Source of the DNA: Anaerosacchariphilus hominis
GTDB taxonomy: Bacteria > Bacillota > Clostridia > Lachnospirales > Lachnospiraceae
DNA length: 64,000 nt
Assembly (NCBI RefSeq): GCF_014290175.1
Contig: NZ_JACOOR010000006.1
Span: 1 to 64,000, forward strand
Direction of reading: 5' to 3'
Below, in pieces: positions 35,100 to 45,275 of the stretch (its first letter is position 1; each line of letters opens with the position of its first letter). A program made the position numbers and the translations under genes. The notes below the pieces were generated by a model. The model was not told where the DNA came from and ran no database searches. It saw only the letters and a program-made list of their open reading frames with translations.

Positions 35100-38000
35100 C
35101 TATTTTCTCTTTCTTCTATAAAATACCACTGTTCCTGCCACTGCCGCCAAAACCGCCACCATACAGCCCGCCCGGATCTTTTGATTCATGGCCAGCTGCA
35201 CCAGGAGACTCGGCGTCACCAGAAAGCGCACTTTCTCCGATACGGTCCGGTTCCCGGCCCCGTCCACAGCCTCCACCCGGAGCTCCTGCCAGTGATTCCG
35301 GCTCTCCGCCCGGAATGTGGTCCGTCCCCCGGAACGGTTCAGTTCCTCTGAAGTGAGCTTCCGCTTTTCCCCATTCCACAGGATCCATGCTTCCCGCACT
35401 TTCAGATTATCCCGGATCTCCAGCCGGATATCATGGGCGACGGTCCGGTAGGTCCCACCGTCCTCCACACCGGACAGCAGAATCTCCGGCCCGGTCCGGT
35501 CCACCGCGAATTCTATCTGTTTTTCCCGGCCCGGATTGTCCGAAAGGTTCCCGGCCCGATCCCCTGAGCACAGGGTCACTGCGTAAATTCCTTCCTCTGT
35601 AAAATTTTCTTTCCCGATCCGATAGCGGTATTCTTTCCAGTTTTCCTCTCCCCCAGACTCATCCACCTCATAGTCCCGTCCCTCCTCCAGAAGCGCCGGA
35701 TGGCCGTTCCGGCTACAGACCACCTTTCGGAAGTCCAGACAGTCCACATTAATCTCCCGGATCACCAGCTCCGGCTCCTGATTGGTATAAAAGCTTCCTC
35801 CCTTTCCCGCCAGCTCTTCCGTCTCTTCCTCCAGAACGTATACGGAACCGAAACGATTGACGGAAAACCGGAGGCTGCTTTCGGAGGTATTCCCCGCCAG
35901 ATCCCGGACGGTGACCCGGAGGCTGTACAGATCATCCGCTTCTTTTATATAAGGAAAGTCCGACAGCTCCAGCTGAAATCCGTCCGCTCCCTCCTGCCGC
36001 TCTCCGTCCGGTTCCACGCTTCCCCTTTCATAACCGGTCAGGAGCACCTGGGTACCCTCCGGGTCATAATTACTATCCTCGCAGAGAATCACGGGCCTTA
36101 CCTCGCCCTGATTGGCCGTCCCGTCCTCCACTCCGGTAATCTGAAGCTCCGGCGGCGTCTGATCGATGACAAAGGGTGCGGATTCATAGGCATCCATTTC
36201 ATTCCCCGCCAGATCCTTTCCGCTCACCGACAGCGTATAGCTCCCATCTGCCGGGAAACGCACGGTGGCCGTATGCAGATCACCGCTGTTCTTCCAGCCT
36301 GATAGTTCAAAGTGTCCAGTTCCGTCCCCTTTCTCCTCTCCCGACTGCTCTTCCACCCGGATCTCCATGGCCTCTTCCGCAAAATTCCGTTCCCGAATCC
36401 GGATCTGCGCTATTCGCTCTCCCGGATAATAAAAGTCGTTTCCGGCCTCTGCCCCACTCCAGAGAATCTCCGCCTCCGGCGCAGTTCGATCGATGGTAAA
36501 CCGGTCCACCCGATCGTAATCCGCCCGATTCCCGGCCAGATCCTGACAGGCCACCGTGAAGGCATACTCTCCGTCCGCTGAAAAGTTCACCCGGCAGCTG
36601 TACTCCCGGTTCTTTCCCTCTCCCCGTACGCTCCAGCCACTGATCTCCGGCCCTTCCCCTTCTGTCCTTTCCAGCTCTGTCCGAAGCTCCACGTCCCCCG
36701 GATCCAGATTCTGTTCCCGGATGTTGACCACTGCAGTCCTGCTCTCCCGGTAATACTCCCCCGGCTCCGGTTCCGGTCCCTCATACTCCACGGTTATCAC
36801 CGGCTTTGTCGCATCCACATGGTACGCGGCTTCCGCGCTGCCCCCATGTCCCGCATTGTCCTCATACACCGCCCCTGCCTTCACCGTCTGCCCGTCGTAT
36901 TCTTCTGCGTCAAGCACCAGCTCCCCGGTATACTCCCAGGTGATTTCCTTCAGTTCTACCTCTGCCGCCTGCTCCGCTTCCAGCAGATAGTCCCTGCTCC
37001 GCTCCAGCTCTCCCGCCTGCCAGTTCCAGCTTCTGATCCCGGAATACAAATCCCGGATCTCCAGACAAAGCCGCACATCCTGATTGTACCAGGCTGTCCC
37101 ATCCACCACTCTGGAAGGCCGGGTCTCTGTAAGAATCCGGATGCTTCCTGCCTCCCGGTGCCGTTCCGCACTTTCTGCCGTAAAGCCTCTCTGCAGCCAG
37201 GTCCGGTTCCCCAATCTGTCCTCCGCCTCCAGCATTACACTTCCGCGTCCGGGTCCCTCCGGCCAGGGCAGCTCCAGAAAGAGCTCCCGTTCCCAGATCT
37301 GCTCTTCATCCTTGTGCTCATCTGTTTCATCTGCTTCTTCATTCGGTTCCAGAATCCGTTCTTCCCCGTTCTCTCCTGTCACCCGAACTCTCAGCTCGGT
37401 AAGACCTGAGACTTCATCCAGGGCCCGACACCTCAGCAGAAGCTTTCCATCGGAAAACCAGACTCCATCCGGGGCATAGCTGCCGAACCCCGCCGTACCC
37501 GTCTCACCGGAAAGTCCGGTCAGTTCAAGCTTCGGTCCCTCCCGATCCAGCATGATCTGAAACCGTTCCTCCTCCGGCCTGCTGTCCGGCTCCGCCCACA
37601 CTGCCGGATTTCCGGCCAGATCCGTAAGTCCCACCGGGATATCAAAGCAGCCGTCCTCCCGGATGGGAAGCTCCCACTGCCAGAGCCCCTCCGGCTGCTC
37701 CCCGCCGTCCAGTTCCCGGATCCGTTTCCGGCATTTGCTTTCTTCCGTCACATCTGCGCCCCGCTCCCCGGTGACCCGGAGCCCTTCCAGCTCCTCCTTC
37801 AGCTCCTGCACCCGCCAGTGGGCGTCCTCCACCTGAATCCGAAGGACAGTCGCTGTGCGAAAGCAACTTTTTCCGTCCAGAACCTTTTCCGGCTCCTCCG
37901 ACAGCTCTGCCCATAGCCGGGGCGGGGTCTTGTCCAGAACCAGCCAGGGACTGCTCCACACCTGCACGTCCGTCTCTCCCTGCTCCATCTCCACGGTCAG

Positions 38001-38657
38001 GCGGAATGTGCCTTCCCGGGTCAGCCGCCAGCTTCCCTCCCGGCCCTCTTCGGTGTCCCGCCAGCTCACAGCTCCTGTCAGCTCCTGTCTTTCTCCGGTA
38101 TACCGCTCTGTACAGTAGACCTTCAGCTCCCTTTCCGGTTCTTCCGGGCTCTCTTCGCCCTTTCGTAGCACCAGAATCTGAAGCTCCACGTCCTCGCGGT
38201 AATACTGCGTTTCACCCAGCACCCGACCAGGTTCCCCACAGTGAATCTCCACCCTGGGTTCTTCTCCGGCTTCCTCTGCGGATACCTCCGCCGCCCCCAG
38301 CATACTGCCTGCCAGCACAAGCGTCCATAAAATTCTCCTGCCTCTACCTCTTTTCCCGGGCTTTTCGTCCTTTTTGCATTCTATCCGTAAAAGCTCGGTC
38401 TCTTCCCACTTCCGTATGGCCTTTCTTTCCCGGTATCCGGTCAGGGAGCCTATCACCCGTCCCATACGAAAATACATATACAGAAAAATCGCCAGTATCA
38501 ACCAGAGGAGCCCTGCTGCCAGACAGAGCACTCCCAGTCTGTGGTAACGCTGCAGGGTCTCAATCGTTCGTTCCACCGCAGGCTCCGCCACCGGTCTTCC
38601 GGTAAGTCCTGCTGCCGGAAACACCTTCCCACACATTATTTTTTCTATCACACTCAC
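35100..38657 (-). CDS. Giant Ig-like surface protein, membrane-anchored at both ends
   Basis: The 1185-residue protein has an N-terminal membrane helix (LGVLCLAAGLLWLILAIFLY, residues 40-60), a basic cytoplasmic loop, a second hydrophobic helix ending in AEVSA near residue 125, then a long outer region built of Ig-like repeats. The repeats often end in the pattern D-x-A-G-N (SGKDLAGNEMD, VRDLAGNTSE, AVDGAGNRTV). A final helix near residue 1160 is followed by YRRKRK. Its ATG overlaps the kinase stop codon by four bases, so it is probably a partner or target of that kinase. I cannot name a ligand. GC content is high. Confidence 0.75.
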   Translation of the reverse strand: MSVIEKIMCGKVFPAAGLTGRPVAEPAVERTIETLQRYHRLGVLCLAAGLLWLILAIFLYMYFRMGRVIGSLTGYRERKAIRKWEETELLRIECKKDEKPGKRGRGRRILWTLVLAGSMLGAAEVSAEEAGEEPRVEIHCGEPGRVLGETQYYREDVELQILVLRKGEESPEEPERELKVYCTERYTGERQELTGAVSWRDTEEGREGSWRLTREGTFRLTVEMEQGETDVQVWSSPWLVLDKTPPRLWAELSEEPEKVLDGKSCFRTATVLRIQVEDAHWRVQELKEELEGLRVTGERGADVTEESKCRKRIRELDGGEQPEGLWQWELPIREDGCFDIPVGLTDLAGNPAVWAEPDSRPEEERFQIMLDREGPKLELTGLSGETGTAGFGSYAPDGVWFSDGKLLLRCRALDEVSGLTELRVRVTGENGEERILEPNEEADETDEHKDEEQIWERELFLELPWPEGPGRGSVMLEAEDRLGNRTWLQRGFTAESAERHREAGSIRILTETRPSRVVDGTAWYNQDVRLCLEIRDLYSGIRSWNWQAGELERSRDYLLEAEQAAEVELKEITWEYTGELVLDAEEYDGQTVKAGAVYEDNAGHGGSAEAAYHVDATKPVITVEYEGPEPEPGEYYRESRTAVVNIREQNLDPGDVELRTELERTEGEGPEISGWSVRGEGKNREYSCRVNFSADGEYAFTVACQDLAGNRADYDRVDRFTIDRTAPEAEILWSGAEAGNDFYYPGERIAQIRIRERNFAEEAMEIRVEEQSGEEKGDGTGHFELSGWKNSGDLHTATVRFPADGSYTLSVSGKDLAGNEMDAYESAPFVIDQTPPELQITGVEDGTANQGEVRPVILCEDSNYDPEGTQVLLTGYERGSVEPDGERQEGADGFQLELSDFPYIKEADDLYSLRVTVRDLAGNTSESSLRFSVNRFGSVYVLEEETEELAGKGGSFYTNQEPELVIREINVDCLDFRKVVCSRNGHPALLEEGRDYEVDESGGEENWKEYRYRIGKENFTEEGIYAVTLCSGDRAGNLSDNPGREKQIEFAVDRTGPEILLSGVEDGGTYRTVAHDIRLEIRDNLKVREAWILWNGEKRKLTSEELNRSGGRTTFRAESRNHWQELRVEAVDGAGNRTVSEKVRFLVTPSLLVQLAMNQKIRAGCMVAVLAAVAGTVVFYRRKRK

Positions 38658-40336
38658 AGCTGTTCCCCCCTTCTCTCCGCCTCCGCCAGCAGTTCTTCCG
38701 CCAGCCTTGTCATATCACGCAGCTCTGTAAGCTCCGATTCCACGCCCTGCTTTCTCGTCTCCTCCAACATCTCAAAATCCGTATCCAGGTGTGTTCTGAC
38801 TCTTTCAGCCTCCAAACGCAGAGCTCCGGCCGGAATTCCCGCCTTCTGAAGCTCCGGATAATGGGCCAGCAGCTGATACAGCTCCTCCCGGTATACCACG
38901 ATAGCCGTCCGCTCATTATCCTCCGCCACCAGATTTCCCTGGGATACCCGGAGCAGATCCGCCCAGTAGTCCTTCCAGCCCACCTGCATATCTCCCGCCG
39001 GATCCACCTGTCCGATCTGCTCATAATAATCCGCAATGGCTCCCAGCTTCCCGGCCCGCTCCTTCTGAACCGGACTCAGCCCCTTTTCCGCCTCTGCCGC
39101 AGCCTTCAGATAGACGCCTGCGTACCGCTTCTCCGTCTCCCGCGGACACTTATAAAAGTAAGCCAGTCCCATTTCGTAGGCAAAGCGGGCATAGCCCTCC
39201 TGATTCTTCTGAAATACCGTCTCCCGGGTCTGACCCTCCTCTGAGGCAGACAGCAAAAGAGCCCTCAGTTCCTGTCCTTCCTCCGGACTCAGCAGCTGAT
39301 CCGATAAAAAGCACTTTTTCAAAAGTCCCATCCAGGCCTCCTCCCGTCCCGGCGCCAGACGGATAGCTTTGCCGTAAGCCGTTCTCTCTTCCTCCGGCTC
39401 TATAACCCGAGCCGCCTGTTCCAGCCAGAACTCATAGCTGTTCCCCCGTACTTTCCGCTCCAGCCCATGAAAGAACAGGCTGCCCAGACCGCAGCTAAGG
39501 GTCAGGGCTGCCGTAAGGACAAAAGCAGCCAGCTTCCGCTTCTCCCGCCTCCTCCATGACAGATCCTGCTCCCGGTAATGCTCCAGCCCGTAACGCAGCT
39601 CTCCACAGGACTGATACCGTTTCTCCTTCTCCGGCTCCATACACTTTTTCAGCACTGCCTCCAGCCCCGGAGAAAGCTCCGGCCTCAGATCCCGGATACC
39701 CTTTCCCGGCCCGGGTACCGTACCTGTAAGAAGCTCCGACAGCATAACGCCCAGGCTGTAGATATCCGTCCTGGGGTCGCTGACGCCCGTTTCCTCATAC
39801 TGTTCCGGAGCCGCATAGCCCCGGGTTCCCAGGGCCACCGTGTCTTTGCTTTGTCTGCGAAACTCCCGGGCTGCGCCCAGATCGATGAGCATTATGGTCC
39901 CGTCCGGCTTCAGCATCACATTGGAGGGCTTCATATCCCGGTAGATCACCGGCGGCTCCTGGACATGCAGATAGGAAAGTACACTGCACAGCTGAATGCC
40001 CCACCGGATCACTGTCTCTTCCGCCTGGGGTCCGCCCTCCCGGAGCAGCACCTCCAGAGTCCGCCCCTCGATATAATCCATGACGATCAAAAACTTCTCT
40101 CGATATTCGATGATATCCACGATACTGGGCAGGGCCGGATGCTTCATCCGTTTCATCAGTTCGATCTCCCGCCGCTCCGCGACGATACTTCCCGGGTCGC
40201 CCTTTTCCGTCTCCTTGATGGCCCAGGACTTATTCACTCTCTCATGCAGGGCCAGATAGACCGTGCTGGTCCCGCCCCTTCCGATCTCGCTTAAGATCTT
40301 ATACTTTCCGCCTACCATTGTGCCGGGCAGCAGCAT
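38654..40336 (-). CDS. Transmembrane Ser/Thr protein kinase
   Basis: The 560-residue protein starts with a Hanks-type kinase domain (residues 10-255): glycine loop EIGRGGTSTVYLA, lysine in WAIKETEKG, the catalytic loop VIYRDMKPSNVML (Tyr replacing the His of HRD), DLGAAREF in place of DFG, and APEQYEETG. A membrane helix near residues 268-290 (LAAFVLTAALTLSCGLGSL) is followed by about 270 outer residues of helical, TPR-like character rather than PASTA repeats. It may sense an outside signal. The four-base overlap with the Ig-like gene suggests coupled expression. Confidence 0.88.
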   Translation of the reverse strand: MLLPGTMVGGKYKILSEIGRGGTSTVYLALHERVNKSWAIKETEKGDPGSIVAERREIELMKRMKHPALPSIVDIIEYREKFLIVMDYIEGRTLEVLLREGGPQAEETVIRWGIQLCSVLSYLHVQEPPVIYRDMKPSNVMLKPDGTIMLIDLGAAREFRRQSKDTVALGTRGYAAPEQYEETGVSDPRTDIYSLGVMLSELLTGTVPGPGKGIRDLRPELSPGLEAVLKKCMEPEKEKRYQSCGELRYGLEHYREQDLSWRRREKRKLAAFVLTAALTLSCGLGSLFFHGLERKVRGNSYEFWLEQAARVIEPEEERTAYGKAIRLAPGREEAWMGLLKKCFLSDQLLSPEEGQELRALLLSASEEGQTRETVFQKNQEGYARFAYEMGLAYFYKCPRETEKRYAGVYLKAAAEAEKGLSPVQKERAGKLGAIADYYEQIGQVDPAGDMQVGWKDYWADLLRVSQGNLVAEDNERTAIVVYREELYQLLAHYPELQKAGIPAGALRLEAERVRTHLDTDFEMLEETRKQGVESELTELRDMTRLAEELLAEAERRGEQL

Positions 40337-40533
40337 ATACGCTTTCCTCCTTCATCCGATATTCAGTTTTCTTTTGTAAAATGGAAATGGAACGGGAAAT
40401 CCGTTCTGGAATATATTAGAAATAATTTCTTTTATCTTACCTGAAAATCCGACAGAACGCAAGGAAAAACCGCACATTCTGCCGGATAATATTTCGACAT
40501 TTTTCGACAATCTGAGTAAATCATACCGCCTGC

Positions 40534-41760
40534 CTAGTTTCTCCGCAGGGCCTCGATGGGACTCAAACGCGCCGCCTTCTTCGCCGGATAGATTCCAAAG
40601 AAGATACCCACGGCGGAGGAAAATACAGTGGCCAGCACGATGGTTACCAGACTCACCGCAGGCCGGAAGCCCAGCATGGGAAGGGCGCAGATCCCGTAGG
40701 CTCCCAGAAGGCCCAACGCAATACCGACGAGGCCGCCCATGCAGGTGATAATCGCAGATTCGGCCAGGAACTGCAGCATGATAGATCCGGTCCTTGCTCC
40801 CAGAGCCTTCCGGATACCAATTTCCCGGGTCCGCTCCGTAACCGATACCAGCATGATATTCATAACGCCAATCCCGCCTACCAGCAAGGCGATGGCCGCC
40901 ACCAGGGCAATGAAGGCGGTAATCATATCCAGCACTCCGGTAATCTGGGCTATCTGGCTGTCCGCGTCCTGGAGCATGAAGGCATCTTCCCCCTGGGTCT
41001 GGTGCCGGCTTGCCAGCAGATTCAGAGCCTCCTGACCTACTTCCCGGGAATACCGGCTTCCCTCTGAAATGATATTCAGTCCATAGAAAGAATCCAGTTC
41101 ATAACCAAAGGCATAATTGGCTGTGTATGGCATATAAAAATTCACATAACTTTCCTGTCCCATCATCGCCCCCATCATGCCGTCCTCGTCCTCGGATTTC
41201 ATAACGCCACAGATGGTGATTTCCTGGGTCACATTATAGATAGTCGCCTCCACGGTCATACCAAGCACGTCGTCGGTTCCGAACATTTTGATGGCGTCGC
41301 TCTGGCTGACCACTGCCACCAGGTTCATAGCCTCCACATCGGAATCTGTAAAATAGTGACCTGCCACCATTTCCGGATTATGGGTATATTCCAGATCCGC
41401 CGTGCCCGTGGTCGCGTACACATCAAAGGTACCTTTCGGCGTCAGAATACTTCCAAACATACTGTCCGAAGGCGTTACGCCCTTAACATGGGGAATTTTT
41501 TCTTTGATGGCCGCCATATCGTCCGCTGTAATCTGCTCTTCGTCTGAGCCTCCGTCCGTATTGGAATAGACGTAAATCTGGCCTCCGGCAATGGCGTTTA
41601 GGGCGTCGCTCATCTCTGCCTTGGCACCTCCGCCAATGGACATAATCATAATAACAGATGAGATCCCGATGATGATGCCCAGCATGGTCAGAAAGGAACG
41701 GCCCTTGTTGGCCCGAATATTGTCGATGGCCATTTTGATATATTCATAAAGCTGTGCCAT
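40534..41760 (-). CDS. ABC transporter permease, MacB/FtsX type
   Basis: The 408-residue protein has an N-terminal helix (NKGRSFLTMLGIIIGISSVI, residues 18-40), a large outer MacB-like domain, and three C-terminal helices with the FtsX signature (GGIGVMNIMLVSVTERTREIGIRKALGARTG). With the membrane fusion protein and ATPase upstream it forms a MacAB-like export system for a peptide, lipid or drug. It is the last gene of the operon. The 197 bp between it and the kinase gene holds no clear feature. Confidence 0.92.
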   Translation of the reverse strand: MAQLYEYIKMAIDNIRANKGRSFLTMLGIIIGISSVIMIMSIGGGAKAEMSDALNAIAGGQIYVYSNTDGGSDEEQITADDMAAIKEKIPHVKGVTPSDSMFGSILTPKGTFDVYATTGTADLEYTHNPEMVAGHYFTDSDVEAMNLVAVVSQSDAIKMFGTDDVLGMTVEATIYNVTQEITICGVMKSEDEDGMMGAMMGQESYVNFYMPYTANYAFGYELDSFYGLNIISEGSRYSREVGQEALNLLASRHQTQGEDAFMLQDADSQIAQITGVLDMITAFIALVAAIALLVGGIGVMNIMLVSVTERTREIGIRKALGARTGSIMLQFLAESAIITCMGGLVGIALGLLGAYGICALPMLGFRPAVSLVTIVLATVFSSAVGIFFGIYPAKKAARLSPIEALRRN

Positions 41761-41763
41761 GGC

Positions 41764-43476
41764 CTACTCCTCCACTGCGGTCACACGGATACCCTCGGCG
41801 ATATCGGTGGTCAGGCCGCCGGAAATGACCTTATCGCCTGCTGCCAGACCGGATTTTACTTCCACGGAATCGTCGGAACTCAGGCCCTTTTCGATGATTT
41901 TCTTCTCTACGATGCCATCCGCATTTACCACATAACAGAAATCGCCGTCCTGGCCGGAGTTCACGCACTCAGCCGGAACCACCAGCACGTCTTTCACGGA
42001 ACGTCCCTGCACGTTCACCTTCGCTTCCAGTCCCAAATAAATGTTCTCATCCGGGTGGTCAATCTTCACCTGGGCGGAGACCACCGGAGTGCCCTTATCG
42101 TTCTTCTCGGCGATTCGGCTGAGCTTCTGTACCGTGCCCTCATAAGTGTGGCCTGCCAGGGTAACTGTGGCCTTCTGGCCCTCTTCCATTTTCTCCAGAT
42201 CGTACTTGGTGATGCTCATTTCCACCACCACATCCTCGCTGCTGGCCACAGTAAAAAGCTCGCCGCCCTTGGCTGCCGGGCCTCCGGGCACGGCTGTCAC
42301 TTTTGTCACCACGCCTGCGAAATCTGCCTTGATACCGTCCTTGCCCTGTTGGATGTCCTCCTTGGACATATTGGCCTCCAGGGTACTTAGGTTATTCTGG
42401 GCTGCCAGTTGGCTTCTGGCCGCGTCGGAAAGCTTTGCCGCGTCACTGGAGTCCTTGATTCCCTCTTCCTTGGACTTGCTGGTCTCCAGCTTGGTTTTAT
42501 TTTCCTGGGCATCCTTCAGACGTTTCTGATAGTTATCCAGCTTTTTCACGATTTCATTATAATGGTTCTGCTCGTCCTGGATACTCTTCTCGATGTCCGG
42601 CAGGGCCGCTTTTGCCTGCTGAGCCGCCGGTGTGGCCTCAGTTACGGTGTTCTGGGCTACGGTTACCGCATCCTGCAGCTTCTTGTAGTCTTCGCTACTC
42701 TGGTCCAGAGTGGAATTCTCCAGAGCGAATTTCGCATTCTTCAGCTCCTGATTCGCGGAATCCAGCGCCGTCACCGCCGCCTTAGCCGCATCCCGCCGGC
42801 TCTTCAGATCCGCCAGCTTATTTGAGGAATCGCCCTGATAGCCGGTGTACTCGTTGACCCGCTTATTCAGGTGATCCACATTGTTGTCCTCATCGTCCAA
42901 CTGCTTATTGATAGTATCCAGTGCCGCGGAGGAGCGGTTATACTCCGCCGTATTCTTATTGTCCTTCCGGATGGAATCCTGATAGCCGTAGGCCGCCGCG
43001 CTTCCGGTCAGCTCCGCCTGCCTGTAGAGATTATCCAGCTCTGTTCCGTCGTAGGTCAGCAGGGTTTCCCCGGCCTCTACGATGTCGCCCACCTGCAGGT
43101 TAAACTCAGCTACCGTCGCCGATACCGGCGAGAAATAGGTCTTTGTCTCCTGGGATTCCACGGTACCGCTGCCGTCCACGGACTGGGTGACACTGCCAAG
43201 CTCCACCTCCCGGACGCTGACGATGGGGTAGCTTGGGCCCCCAAAGGCTCTCGGCAGAATCGTCACTGCCAATACCACGACTACCACACCTCCGATGATG
43301 ATGCGCTTCCGGCGCTTTTTCTTCTGCTCCGGGGTCAGTGGGGTTTTCTCTTTCTTCGCTTTCTTTTCCTTCAGGGCGCGCTTTTTGAACAGGCCCTTCT
43401 TTGCTTTCTGATCTTCCTGTTCTGCGGTCAGCTCGTCGTCTTCCCATTCTTCCATCAGGCTCTTTTTCTCTTCCAT
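41764..43476 (-). CDS. Membrane fusion protein (HlyD/MacA type)
   Basis: The 570-residue protein has a long charged cytoplasmic start, a membrane helix (RIIIGGVVVVVLAVTIL, residues 58-75), a lipoyl-like beta domain (PVSATVAEFNLQVGDIVEAG), a very long coiled-coil hairpin (residues about 145-390), and a beta barrel (VTLAGHTYEGTVQKLSRI). Gram-positive proteins of this type help MacB-like permeases export their substrate. It lies 3 bp before the permease gene. Confidence 0.9.
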   Translation of the reverse strand: MEEKKSLMEEWEDDELTAEQEDQKAKKGLFKKRALKEKKAKKEKTPLTPEQKKKRRKRIIIGGVVVVVLAVTILPRAFGGPSYPIVSVREVELGSVTQSVDGSGTVESQETKTYFSPVSATVAEFNLQVGDIVEAGETLLTYDGTELDNLYRQAELTGSAAAYGYQDSIRKDNKNTAEYNRSSAALDTINKQLDDEDNNVDHLNKRVNEYTGYQGDSSNKLADLKSRRDAAKAAVTALDSANQELKNAKFALENSTLDQSSEDYKKLQDAVTVAQNTVTEATPAAQQAKAALPDIEKSIQDEQNHYNEIVKKLDNYQKRLKDAQENKTKLETSKSKEEGIKDSSDAAKLSDAARSQLAAQNNLSTLEANMSKEDIQQGKDGIKADFAGVVTKVTAVPGGPAAKGGELFTVASSEDVVVEMSITKYDLEKMEEGQKATVTLAGHTYEGTVQKLSRIAEKNDKGTPVVSAQVKIDHPDENIYLGLEAKVNVQGRSVKDVLVVPAECVNSGQDGDFCYVVNADGIVEKKIIEKGLSSDDSVEVKSGLAAGDKVISGGLTTDIAEGIRVTAVEE

Positions 43477-43499
43477 TTTCCGCTCCTCATTCTTTCTCT

Positions 43500-44198
43500 T
43501 TAAAATGTGACATCTTCATTGATGTAATCGTCTACGATGTGCCCGTCCATAATACGGATGACCCGCCTGGCTTGGGCTGCGATGCCGTTGTCATGGGTAA
43601 TCAGGATGACCGTCCGTCCGCCCTTGTACAGTTCCTTCAGAATCTCCAGAATCTCTTTGCTGGAACCGGAATCCAGATTTCCCGTGGGCTCGTCGGCCAA
43701 TATCACCGGCGGCTTCGCCGCAATAGCCCGGGCGATGGCCACGCGCTGCTGCTGGCCTCCGGACATCTCGTTGGGCTTGTGGTCCATACGGTGGGCCAGG
43801 CCGACAATTTTCAGGGATTCCTCTGAGAGACGTTCCCGCTCCTTCTTCGGCACGCCCCGGTATATCAGGGGCAGCTCCACATTTTCCCGGGCGGTCAGGT
43901 TGCTGATCAGATTGAAGCCCTGGAAAATGAAGCCGATTTCTTTGTTGCGGATATCCGACTGCTCGTCGTCGGTCAGGGTGGACACGTCCTGCCCGTTCAG
44001 GTAATAGGTCCCCGAGGTGGGCGTATCCAGACAGCCCAGCAGGTTCATCAATGTGGATTTACCCGAACCGGACTGACCGATGATGGCTACGAATTCTCCT
44101 GTTTCTATGGAAAGACTCACATGATCCAGCGCCCGTACTTCGTTTTCGCCGGGGTTGTAGATCTTGCAGATGTCTTTTACCTCCACCAGTGCGCTCAT
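43500..44198 (-). CDS. ABC transporter ATPase, MacB/LolD type
   Basis: The 232-residue ATPase has Walker A IGQSGSGKSTLMN near residue 41, signature MSGGQQQRVAIARA, Walker B VILADEPTGNLDS and H-loop VILITHDN. It leads the three-gene export operon. ATG 44198 follows GAAGGAG. The frame itself is open 18 codons further, without a ribosome site. The 284 bp to the next gene is AT-rich and shows no gene. Confidence 0.94.
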   Translation of the reverse strand: MSALVEVKDICKIYNPGENEVRALDHVSLSIETGEFVAIIGQSGSGKSTLMNLLGCLDTPTSGTYYLNGQDVSTLTDDEQSDIRNKEIGFIFQGFNLISNLTARENVELPLIYRGVPKKERERLSEESLKIVGLAHRMDHKPNEMSGGQQQRVAIARAIAAKPPVILADEPTGNLDSGSSKEILEILKELYKGGRTVILITHDNGIAAQARRVIRIMDGHIVDDYINEDVTF

Positions 44199-44482
44199 GT
44201 TGTTCTCCTTCTCTTTTTTTGCCCGCCGGGGACTCCCCGGGAGCTGCTGCAAATGTTACACAGTTTTGCCGTTTTGTTCCATATCTGTATTAACCTTGTA
44301 ATACAATACCATATATTTTTAGAACTTCAAGTACATTCATAAATTCTTAAAAAAACCTTAACCGCAACCATCACTTATTCCCTTTCCGGCGTCCCGTTTC
44401 TGTGAATTTTTCTAATCTATTGACTTCTTTTTCTATTTTCCCGTTCATATATTAATGGGAATTCTTTTCAGGCAGGTTTCTT

Positions 44483-45175
44483 ATGATTTTAAATAAAAAA
44501 ATCCTTCTGGCGGGACTGCCGGAGCAGACACGGAATTACTGCGCGGCTTTTTCGCTTCTGGGGGCCCGGGTGGAGACGCTTTGCCGTTCACAACAGGAGC
44601 TGGCCCTTTTGCTGGCAGCGGAGCAGCTGCCCTCTCCCGAGGGCTTTGACGGTCTCGTTCTGCCCGGCGGCGGGGATATCAGTCCCGCTTTTTATCATGC
44701 GGAAAATAAGGGTTCCCGGAATATCGACGCCCTTCTGGACTCCGTACAGTTCTCCCTGCTCCAGGCCTTTGTGTCCGCCGGAAAGCCGGTGCTGGGTATC
44801 TGTAAGGGGATTCAGCTTATCAATGTGGCCTTTGGCGGAACGCTGATTCAGGATCTTTCGGCGGAATCTCTGGCCATCCATGCCTGGGCGGAGACGGACA
44901 AAATTCACATATCAAAAGCTGCGCCCGGAACCTTTCCGGCGCAGCTTTACGGAAGTGCTCCGCGGGTCAACAGCGCCCATCACCAGGCCGTCGGGACTGT
45001 CGGCGATGGACTGCGGATAGCCCAGTACGGGCCGGATTTCGTCGTGGAGGCCCTGTATCATGAACGGCTGCCCATCATCGGGGTTCAGTGGCATCCGGAA
45101 CGGATGTGCTTTTCCTATGCGCGGGAAGATATGGCGGACGGCAGCCACCTATTATCTTATTTTCTTTCTCTTTAA
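44483..45175 (+). CDS. Class I glutamine amidotransferase-like hydrolase (PuuD type)
   Basis: The 230-residue protein has the glutamine-amidotransferase triad: Cys in KPVLGICKGIQLINV near residue 103, and His/Glu in GVQWHPERM near residue 200, with the oxyanion loop LVLPGGGDISP near residue 60. This form matches gamma-glutamyl-gamma-aminobutyrate hydrolases (peptidase C26) that split gamma-glutamyl amides. No puu operon is nearby, so the substrate is open. Confidence 0.85.
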   Translation: MILNKKILLAGLPEQTRNYCAAFSLLGARVETLCRSQQELALLLAAEQLPSPEGFDGLVLPGGGDISPAFYHAENKGSRNIDALLDSVQFSLLQAFVSAGKPVLGICKGIQLINVAFGGTLIQDLSAESLAIHAWAETDKIHISKAAPGTFPAQLYGSAPRVNSAHHQAVGTVGDGLRIAQYGPDFVVEALYHERLPIIGVQWHPERMCFSYAREDMADGSHLLSYFLSL

Positions 45176-45178
45176 ACC

Positions 45179-45235
45179 TTGACAATTTCGTTTTCCGAGT
45201 TTATAATTTAACTTAAATTATGACTTATCATAATT
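45179..45235 (+). promoter_or_regulatory. Consensus promoter with palindromic operator
   Basis: TTGACA (45179-45184) and TATAAT (45202-45207) are both perfect consensus, spaced by 17. At 45216-45235 a palindrome follows: AATTATGA, centre CTTA, TCATAATT. It contains GACTTATCA, the reverse complement of TGATAAGTC found at 62137-62145 in the ROK regulator promoter. The placement around the transcription start fits repression of a strong promoter. Confidence 0.75.
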
Positions 45236-45275
45236 AATATTTTATCTTTTTTACAGTTAGAAGGGAGAAAGGACT

